Shown: positions 1 to 6,500 of the stretch, piece after piece | Layout: every line of letters starts with the position of its first letter | How positions within the stretch are numbered: position 1 is the first letter of the stretch | Assembly: GCA_043758205.1 (NCBI GenBank) | Contig: JAYVNY010000055.1 | Coordinates: 1-10,517 of the forward strand | Length of the DNA stretch: 10,517 nucleotides | Reading direction: 5' to 3' | Source of the DNA: JANNGC01 sp043758205 | Lineage (GTDB): Bacteria > Verrucomicrobiota > Verrucomicrobiia > Limisphaerales > SIBH01 | Program-made: the position numbers and the translations under genes | Notes under the pieces: model-generated | Databases searched by the model: none | What the model was told of the DNA's origin: nothing | Seen by the model: only the letters and a program-made list of their open reading frames with translations

Positions 1-93
1 TTCTCCGGCGGCATCGCGTCCGCATCCTGACGGCCTGAACGCATGTGGTAATAACAGCAGATCTCGACCAGTGCGACTTTGCCGAGTTTGCCG
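1..93. repeat. Left arm of exact 93-bp inverted duplication
   Basis: Every base from 1 to 93 matches the reverse complement of 401-493; the match breaks at 94 versus 400. The arm reaches the first base of the window, so 93 bp is a minimum length. This arm is the copy: its reverse complement is the conserved oxidoreductase coding stretch around EICCYYHMR, while on the + strand it supplies an unrelated N-terminus and an in-frame stop at 36-38. An amplification or assembly chimera is the simplest explanation. Confidence 0.97.
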
Positions 94-1226
94 AACGGGT
101 CGCCCAGCGGCAGGCTTCGAAAAAGACGCCACGAACCTACCGCGATTACCGCGACCTGCTCAAGGAAAAGGATCTCGACATCGTGCTGGTCGATACGCCG
201 GATCACTGGCATGCCCTTGCCATGATCGCCGCGGTTGAAGCCGGTGCTCACGTGTATGTACAGAAACCTGTCGGGGTCGATGTCCGCGAAGGCGAAGCTA
301 TGATCGCCGCCGCGCGCCAACACGGTCGCGTCGTGCAGGTTGGTACGCAGCGGCGCAGTACACCGCATCTGATGGAAGCGCGCGAGCAGATCATCAAAGC
401 CGGCAAACTCGGCAAAGTCGCACTGGTCGAGATCTGCTGTTATTACCACATGCGTTCAGGCCGTCAGGATGCGGACGCGATGCCGCCGGAGAACCTTGAC
501 TGGGAAATGTGGACCGGGCCGGCGCCGCTGCGCCCCTATAACCCCATCGTCCATCCGCGCGGTTGGCGCGCGTTCATGGAGTACGGCAACGGCATCGTCG
601 GTGACATGTGCGTCCACATGCTCGACATGGTGCGCTGGATGCTCGACCTCGGCTGGCCCACGCGCGTCAGTTCCAGCGGCGGCATCTACGTGGACAAGAA
701 AAGCGTGGCGAACATTTCCGACACGCAGACCGCGACCTTCGAGTTCCCCGAACTCAACGTCGTGTGGACGCACCGCTCGTGGGGCGACGCACCTGATCCG
801 AAATATCCATGGGCCGCCATCTTTTACGGCGAGAAAGGCACGCTCAAAGCCGGCGTGAACGGCTACGATTTCTACCCACGCGGCAAGACCGAATCCACCG
901 TCAAGGGCGAGCCGCTCTTTGAGTATGAGAAATTTCCCGAGGACAAGACCGAAAAGGATTTGGAGAAGCACGTCGCCTCCGCCGTGCGCGTCCACATGCA
1001 GGATTTCCTGAAAGCCATTGAAACGCGCAGCAAGCCCGTGGCGGACATCGAGCAAGGCTACATCTCCAGCGCCTCGTGCATTCTCGCCAACGTCTCCGCG
1101 CAGATCGGCCGCTCTATCTACTGGGACGCCGCGCGCGGGAAAGTGCAGAGTGACGAACAGGCCAACAACCTCCTCACCCGCCCCTACCGCGCGCCGTGGG
1201 TGCATCCGACGGCGGAGGGGGTGTGA
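45..1226 (+). CDS. Gfo/Idh/MocA family oxidoreductase, N-terminus missing/chimeric
   Basis: NAD(P)-dependent oxidoreductases of this family act on sugars, inositols and related polyols in the cytoplasm; the substrate here cannot be told. Visible family marks are TPDHWHAL followed by VYVQKPVGVDV (261-269 encodes Gln-Lys-Pro, the EKP motif with Gln for Glu and the Lys kept), the C-terminal-domain stretch NLDWEMWTGPAPLRPYN, GNGIVGDMCVHMLDMVRWML, and the tail RPYRAPWVHP typical of PVC-group members. The C-terminus looks complete. The N-terminus does not: the glycine-rich Rossmann loop and first strands (roughly 40-60 residues) are absent. An in-frame stop lies at 36-38, and the GTG at 45 sits inside sequence that is an exact reverse complement of 401-493. 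Codons before about 94 are therefore not genuine, and real homology begins near 'ERVAQRQ'. The family call is firm; the start is artificial. Confidence 0.92.
   Translation: MVITADLDQCDFAEFAERVAQRQASKKTPRTYRDYRDLLKEKDLDIVLVDTPDHWHALAMIAAVEAGAHVYVQKPVGVDVREGEAMIAAARQHGRVVQVGTQRRSTPHLMEAREQIIKAGKLGKVALVEICCYYHMRSGRQDADAMPPENLDWEMWTGPAPLRPYNPIVHPRGWRAFMEYGNGIVGDMCVHMLDMVRWMLDLGWPTRVSSSGGIYVDKKSVANISDTQTATFEFPELNVVWTHRSWGDAPDPKYPWAAIFYGEKGTLKAGVNGYDFYPRGKTESTVKGEPLFEYEKFPEDKTEKDLEKHVASAVRVHMQDFLKAIETRSKPVADIEQGYISSASCILANVSAQIGRSIYWDAARGKVQSDEQANNLLTRPYRAPWVHPTAEGV
401..493. repeat. Right arm of exact 93-bp inverted duplication (authentic copy)
   Basis: This is the partner of 1-93, separated from it by a 307-bp spacer (94-400). 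It lies in frame within the oxidoreductase and encodes a stretch conserved in the family, ending at the Pro-Glu-Asn before LDWEMWTGP, so it is the original copy. Confidence 0.97.
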
Positions 1227-1242
1227 GTGAACGGATGCGCCA

Positions 1243-1310
1243 GTCCAGCGGTGGACAAGGCCCGGCGGATTACCCATTTTTCCGCGAGTTAAATAGAAAA
1301 GGTGATCCGC
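1243..1310. repeat. Intergenic fold-back sequences between oxidoreductase and next operon
   Basis: The 156-base gap 1227-1382 holds two inverted repeats. The first is GTCCA-GCGG-TGGAC at 1243-1256, a perfect 5-bp stem. The second is GCGGATTACC (1265-1274) facing GGTGATCCGC (1301-1310), a 10-bp stem with one G-T wobble. Inside it TTTTC (1278-1282) can pair with GAAAA (1296-1300) after a three-base bulge. Neither is followed by a T run on the + strand, so they are not clear intrinsic terminators. They could be mRNA 3'-end structures or a protein site. No other gene or convincing promoter is visible in this gap. Confidence 0.4.
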
Positions 1311-1382
1311 AACGACGCGCCGCTTGTTGTTGATTGATTCTGCCTTTGTCAAAATAAGTGCGGCTGGCGTAAGGTTCGCGGC

Positions 1383-1571
1383 GTGAAGGTGACAGGTGAT
1401 TACAAAGCGAAGATTCAATTGTGGGCGGCGAACCCACAGGTCGTCGCATTGCCCGCGTCCCCACCGTTGCCGAAATTCCCTCCGCAAAAGTTCCGCACGC
1501 ACCTGGAGATGAATGTTTGGAAGAAAGAGTTGATTCTGCAAATGGCGAGAGAGACGGGGAACAATGGATGA
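1383..1571 (+). CDS. Small 62-residue protein of unknown function, coupled to nucleotidyltransferase
   Basis: I do not recognise this protein. It starts at GTG 1383, the first start codon after an in-frame stop at 1335-1337; a weak AAGG (1371-1374) lies eight bases upstream, and GTG 1389 is an alternative. The product is soluble, with no signal peptide or membrane segment, a proline-rich middle (ALPASPPLPKFPPQKF) and a charged, probably helical C-terminal part (NVWKKELILQMARE). Its last codons overlap the next start in an ATGGATGA arrangement, sharing eight bases, which suggests translational coupling. A small protein preceding a nucleotidyltransferase-fold gene recalls toxin-antitoxin pairs, but no known antitoxin fold is evident. 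It could be a chance frame; the coupling and protein-like composition favour a real gene. Confidence 0.5.
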   Translation: MKVTGDYKAKIQLWAANPQVVALPASPPLPKFPPQKFRTHLEMNVWKKELILQMARETGNNG

Positions 1572-2016
1572 GTTGTTCCAGATTCTGAATGCTGCGGGCG
1601 TTCGTTACCTGCTCGTGGGCGGTCAGGCCATGCGGCTTTATGGCATGCCGCGTTTCTCGATGGATTGGGACTTCTTCATCCCGCCGCGCGACGCGGATAA
1701 TTTTCAACGACTGAACGAAGCCATCGGGGAACAGCTGGATGACCTGGTGGAACCGCTCGGTCCGCATGGCGAGAATTTTATCCAGACCTTTCAGACTTCC
1801 TGGGGCGTGCTGCAATTCCATCTCGGCCTGCCGGGCGTGCCAAAGTTTGACGAGGCGGAACGGGTGGCGACGACGCGCCACACGGAAAAAAGAACTCTGG
1901 TGCGTTGCCTGAGTGGCCCTCATCTGCTTTCGGCAAAGGAGGCGGCGAACCGTCCGCAGGATCAGAGCGACATCGAATTTCTCCGTGAGTTGCAAAAAAT
2001 CGGACGGCTCGGATAG
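1564..2016 (+). CDS. Nucleotidyltransferase-fold protein (MNT/AbiEii-like), 150 aa
   Basis: The small cytoplasmic protein has the polymerase-beta-type nucleotidyltransferase core. Residues 16-22 give LLVGGQA, matching the G-G-x-A helix start that binds the nucleotide phosphate. Residues 32-38 give SMDWDFF, the D-x-D metal-binding pair Asp34/Asp36. Near the end, LLSAKEAANRPQDQSDIEFL (Lys125, Arg130, Asp133, Asp136) matches the 'K-x-AA-x-R-x-x-D-x-x-DI' helix common in stand-alone members linked to toxin-antitoxin or abortive-infection loci. The strand that usually carries a third Asp (VDFL-like, just before the PG turn) reads LQFHLGLPG, with Gln84 in that place, so catalysis may be reduced or lost. 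The ATG at 1564 overlaps the end of the upstream small gene. The gene ends four bases from the convergent sulfatase stop. The fold call is good; substrate and biological role are unknown. Confidence 0.82.
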   Translation: MDELFQILNAAGVRYLLVGGQAMRLYGMPRFSMDWDFFIPPRDADNFQRLNEAIGEQLDDLVEPLGPHGENFIQTFQTSWGVLQFHLGLPGVPKFDEAERVATTRHTEKRTLVRCLSGPHLLSAKEAANRPQDQSDIEFLRELQKIGRLG

Positions 2017-2022
2017 CCGTTC
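1994..2022 (-). terminator. Probable intrinsic terminator of the sulfatase transcript
   Basis: Read on the minus strand, the sulfatase stop codon (2023-2021) runs straight into a hairpin: the ACGGCT arm (2020-2015), loop ATCCG and the AGCCGT arm (2009-2004). One more G-C pair is possible beyond a wobble. Four bases after the perfect stem comes a run of six T (1999-1994). On the + strand no T run directly follows, so the site looks one-directional. It lies inside the last codons of the convergent nucleotidyltransferase gene. Confidence 0.6.
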
Positions 2023-3466
2023 AAAGTTCCGGCGCTTTTAATTTCCCCGCCTCGCGCACATTTTTCCCCGGGCGTTTGGTGAGCAAGTCGCCCAAGTCAT
2101 TGCGGGCGCGTTCGCCGAGAGCTTGGAGGCGGGCGACCACGTCGGGATGTTGCGCGGCCACGTCGTGTTGCTCGCTGATGTCTTTTTCCAGGTTGTAGAG
2201 CGCCGCGCCGATTTTGGGCCGCATGTATTTGCCTGGCAATCCGCCACCGCCCGGCACGGCGAGGTGCGCGTAGTCGTGAGGGAAGTGCAGTTTCCACGGG
2301 CCGGAGCGCACGGCTTCCAAAGCTTGCGCCCAGTAATAGTAGTAGGCGTCGTGCGGCGTCTTCGCACCGGGTTGCGCGGTCATCAGCGGCCAGATGTCGC
2401 GGCCATCAATGATGCGGTCGGTGGGCGCGCTGGTGCCGGCGAGTTTCGCAATGGTGGGGAGCAAGTCCATGGTCCATGCCATCTCGCGGCAGACGGAGCC
2501 GGCGGGAATTTTCCCCGGCCAGCGCATCAGGCACGGCTCGCGCACGCCGCCATCGAAGGTCGTGGCCTTGCCCTCGCGCAAGGGCCGCGCATCGCCCGCG
2601 TGCGAGCCGTAGAGCATCCACGGCCCGTTGTCCGAGGTGAAGACGACGAGCGTGTTGTCGTCGAGTCCGTGGCGTTTGAGCGCGGCGAGGATTTCCCCGA
2701 CGGACCAGTCAATTTCCTGAACCACGTCGGCGTAGAGTCCTCGCCCGGAGGCCCCGTTGAACTTCGCGCTCACGTAGAGAGGGACGTGCGGCATGTTGTG
2801 CGGCACGTAGAGGAAGAAGGGGCTGTTGGTGTGTCGCCCGATAAAGTTGACCGCGCGTTCGGTGTACCAAGTTGTGAGCTGCCGCTGGTCGGGCATGAGT
2901 TCGATGACCTTTTCGTTTTCGTAGAGCGGCAGGGGCGGGAAGTTCGTGTGCGCCGTGGGATGGAGCGGCCACATGTCGTTCGAATAGGGCAGGCCGAACC
3001 ATTCATCGAAACCGTGGCGCGTGGGCAGGAACGGCGGCGCGTCGCCGAGATGCCATTTGCCGTAGATGGCCGTGGCGTAGCCGCGCGCTTTCAGGATTTC
3101 GGCGAGGGTGATTTCGTCGGAATTGAGGCCTGTCTTCGACCGGGGCGGCAGCGCGCCCTGAATCCCAACACGATTCGGATAACAGCCCGTCAGCAACGCC
3201 GCGCGCGAGGCCGAGCACACGGCCTGGCCCGCGTAAAAATCCGTAAAGCGCATCCCCTCGTGGGCGAAGCGCGACAGGTTTGGTGTGGGCGTCTGACCGC
3301 CGAACGGCGCGATGTCCGCATACCCCAAATCATCGCAGAAGATGATGACGACATTCGGCGGACGAGCGACGGCGGTCTCCACCGAGCGCGGCGAGCGGCA
3401 GCCGGTCAGGAGCAGCGTGCTCAGAATGAGCATGAGCAAAACGCGGATCGGGAAGCGTTGGAACAT
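2021..3466 (-). CDS. Sulfatase (arylsulfatase/GalNAc-6-sulfatase-like), lipoprotein
   Basis: Hydrolyses sulfate esters, probably on sulfated glycans, at the cell envelope. From ATG 3466, residues 1-23 form a lipoprotein signal: MFQRFPIR, a hydrophobic core, then the lipobox LTGC with Cys23. The alkaline-phosphatase-like sulfatase domain follows: metal-binding CDDLGYAD (Asp45/Asp46), formylglycine motif CSASRAALLTG (Cys84, codon 3217-3215), GKWHLG, PHVPLYVS and FTSDNGP. The C-terminal subdomain ends with the usual LYNLEKDISEQHDVAAQHP. Length (481 aa) is normal. The motif is CxAxR, with Ala for the usual Pro. The frame extends to a TTG at 3502, but that adds an atypical 12-residue prefix before the signal; neither start has a clear Shine-Dalgarno. 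The giant gene upstream on this strand ends at 3516, so the two are probably one operon. The family is firm; the substrate is unknown. Confidence 0.95.
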   Translation of the reverse strand: MFQRFPIRVLLMLILSTLLLTGCRSPRSVETAVARPPNVVIIFCDDLGYADIAPFGGQTPTPNLSRFAHEGMRFTDFYAGQAVCSASRAALLTGCYPNRVGIQGALPPRSKTGLNSDEITLAEILKARGYATAIYGKWHLGDAPPFLPTRHGFDEWFGLPYSNDMWPLHPTAHTNFPPLPLYENEKVIELMPDQRQLTTWYTERAVNFIGRHTNSPFFLYVPHNMPHVPLYVSAKFNGASGRGLYADVVQEIDWSVGEILAALKRHGLDDNTLVVFTSDNGPWMLYGSHAGDARPLREGKATTFDGGVREPCLMRWPGKIPAGSVCREMAWTMDLLPTIAKLAGTSAPTDRIIDGRDIWPLMTAQPGAKTPHDAYYYYWAQALEAVRSGPWKLHFPHDYAHLAVPGGGGLPGKYMRPKIGAALYNLEKDISEQHDVAAQHPDVVARLQALGERARNDLGDLLTKRPGKNVREAGKLKAPEL

Positions 3467-3515
3467 GCGCGCAAGCTGCCACGCCCACGCGCCCGGATTC
3501 AATGCGCGAAACAGG

Positions 3516-6500
3516 TCAGTTGTCGAACGACACCACCTGGTAGAACCGCGTGGGATCGTTGCCGCTGCCGACCGCGATGGTCGTGGTCAGACCGCTGGCG
3601 ATGATGTCGCCGCCGACTTGCACCCAGTTGGCCGGCGTGAGCGTGGGCGTGGTGAAGATTTTGTAGCGCCGGCCCGCGAAGCTGTCCCATGTCACGTTGG
3701 CCACGCCGTTGGTGATGGACACGGAACGCACGCGCGGCAGTGCGAGCACGGTGAGCGTGAAGTTTTTCGTGTCGCTCAGATTCGGCGAGCCGTTGTCCGT
3801 GACGCGCACGCTGAGGGTGTGTGCGGCGATCTGGTTCGTGGTGGGCGTCCAGTTGAAGACGCCGCTGGCCGAACCGATGGTCGCGCCGGACGGCACGGTG
3901 TTGACGAGTGAGTAGGCGAGCGTCTGCCCCGGCATGTCGGGATCAGTGGCGGTGGCGGTGAAGGAGACCGGGTAGCCCGCGTGGACGCTGCGGTTCACCA
4001 GCGCGGCGAGCGTCGGCGGCGTGTTGGTGGACGAGGGGAAGTTGGCCGCGCCCGGTGTGGGCGGATTGGCCTGCCAGTTGAATGCTTCGTTGCCGTAGAG
4101 CGTGGAGGTCAGTTTGGACAGGGACCAGCCGCTGCCGTCCGCCGCCTGCGGCCACGGATACACGTCGCGATAATCCACGCGGTCCACAAGGATGTAAGGC
4201 ACGAGTCCGAAGTCCGGACCAGGCACGGTCTGGGGCGCGTCGGGTTTCTGAATTTCCACGTCTTCGCCGTCGTTGTGCAAGCGGCCGGAGTACGGGCCGA
4301 GGATCATCAGGCCCGTGCCGTAGGTGTTCGTGAACGTGTTGAGCGAGACGGGATCACTCACCGGATCAAAGTTCACGAGCACGAGGTAACCGCCCGGCGG
4401 CACGAGGGTGTTGGGCGGGAAGTTGAAGTCCACGCCCTTGCGGATGCGCCAGGTGTTGGCCGGGTTGTTCGTGTCGAAGAGCGGCAGCGGCGCGGCCGTG
4501 ACGTTCCGCACCTCGATGAACTCAGACACGTCGTTGCTCAAGCCCGGCGGGTTGTACATCAATTCGTTGATCACGAGCGGGCCGACTTTCGGATACGAAT
4601 TGGTGAGTCCGTTGCCGAGGCGGAATTGATTCGTCGTCACCGGGTTGTCCTGACCGAAGGTGCGTGCGCTCATCGCGGGAAAATCAATGCCCAGGCTCGT
4701 CGCGAAACGTCCGAACGACACGGCGTTCTCGGACGCGCCGAACGTGGCGAAGGCGCGGTAGCCCGTGACCGTGCCGGGCGCGAGCGATTGCGCGAGATAC
4801 ACCTCGTCGCCCTTGGCCGAGCTGAAGGAGAACGACGTCGAGGTCACGTCGGGATTGAACTGGTATTCGTAGAAAACGACGTAGCCGCCAGCGGGGACGA
4901 TGGTGTTCGTCGGCACGCGGTACTTGTAGAGGTTGTTCTGCGAATCGCTGAGGTACCAGCCGCCGATGTTCACGTTCGTCGGACCGAAGTTGTAGAACTC
5001 CACGGCGTCCTCGAAGGGCGGGTCGGTGTGCGCGAGCACTTCATTCACGACGATGTTGGCGACGGGCAGGAAGTTCGGTTTGCCGGGTGTGGGCGTGGTG
5101 GGAAAGCTCACGACCGTGGCCGCACCGTCGGGCAGCAGCCCCTGCGAAACGCCGAGGGTTTGCTGGTAGAAGGTCAGGCTGTCGATGGCGACATTGTTCA
5201 AGCTGGTCAGCCCCAGGTCTTCGCCGCCGGCCTTGAGCGAGAAGTTCACATGGTCCGCACCGAGCGTCGTGTTGCCGTCGGCAACAAATTTCTGGAACGC
5301 ATCCTGGCCGACCCCGATGAAACTCAGCGCTGGCAACTGATGCTGCGTGCGGTTGGCCAGAGTGTCGGTGAGATAGAAGCGGCTGATGTCCACCGGCTGC
5401 GGGTTGGGATTGAAGATTTCAAAGTAGTCGCTGCCCGAGGCCGGGTTGGCCATCCACTCGTTGATTTTGAGTAACAGCGGATTGCCCAGCGCGGCGGCGA
5501 GGTTGTTGCCGCCGAGGGTCGGCACATTCAGCACCCAGTTGGTGCTGCCGTTTGGCACGCGGCCGATCGAGAAATCCGCCGCCTGCAATCCATAGCTGAT
5601 CGAGCTGAGCGGCGAACCGCCCTCGGCCAGCTTGTTAAAGAGGAACACCTTGCCGCCGTTCGCGGACAGACCGAAGCCGGTGTTCGTCGTCGAACTCGGC
5701 GCGCTGGAATTGAAGCGCACTTTCAGGAAGCCGGATGCGTTCAGGATCGTGCCGTTCGGGAAGACCCAGCGCCGCGCCTGCGTGGTGTCGTCGGTCAGGC
5801 TCATGTCGCCAAGGTCCACGGCGTTCGCAGACGGGTTGTAAAGCTCCACCCAGTCGGGCTTGCTGCCGTCCGGTTCGGTGAACGAGGCGTTGTTGGCCAG
5901 CACTTCGTTGATGACCACACCCGCGACGGCGGCGCTGTTGGTCACGATGGACGCCGTCAACTCCACGCCCATCGCGCTGTCCGAACTGTTCGTGGCGCGC
6001 TGATGCACATCCACGGCGAACACGTTGTCACCGACCACCAACAGGCTCGTCGGAATGCTGAACGGCCCCTGATACACGGCGGCGATCACGGTGGACGCGG
6101 CGAACGTGGCCCCGTTGATCGGGCCGGCCGGCATGTTGAAACGCGCCGACGTAATCTCGACGCCGTTCAGGTAGAAGACCGCGCCGTCATCAATGATGTG
6201 CCGGAACTCGAGTGAGGTGTAGGTCGTGCCGGGCGGGACGTTGAAATGGGCGCGGAAGTAATAGTTCGTCTGCGTCACGTTGGTTTCGATGACGGTGCGG
6301 ATCGGCTCCGGCAACACCTGCGCGCCGGAAGTGTAGCGACCCAGGAGCGCGAGTCCGCTCGGCCAGGCCGCGTCGTTGTAGGTGTTGGTCGTCCAGTTCA
6401 CGGAGTCCAGATTTCCCGTGGCCTGGTAGCGCCAGGAGTTGCTGATGGTGAGCAGCGCGACTGTGACCGGTGGCGGAATCACCACGGGGCACGCGTTCGG

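Noticed and set aside
1..493. Inverted arms as a hairpin telomere or transposon terminal repeats
   Set aside because: The right arm is conserved coding sequence of the oxidoreductase, there is no transposase between the arms, and identity is perfect; a chimera explains it better.
1243..1256. Short hairpin as intrinsic terminator of the oxidoreductase
   Set aside because: The stem is only 5 bp and no T run follows; kept only as a small inverted repeat.
1330..1357. Sigma70-like promoter (TTGATT with a 16-base spacer to AAATAA) before the small gene
   Set aside because: Both hexamers are poor and promoter consensus in this lineage is uncertain; not strong enough to annotate.
456..1541. 361-codon minus-strand open frame across the oxidoreductase
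   Set aside because: It is antisense to a gene with clear family motifs; its translation is rich in Arg, His, Ala and Val with no recognisable domain, as expected for a GC-rich shadow frame.
1270..1995. 241-codon minus-strand frame across the small gene and nucleotidyltransferase
   Set aside because: The nucleotidyltransferase on the + strand has conserved motifs; the antisense product has none.
2123..3604. 493-codon plus-strand frame opposite the sulfatase
   Set aside because: Antisense to a well-supported sulfatase; the composition is arginine- and valine-rich with no domain.
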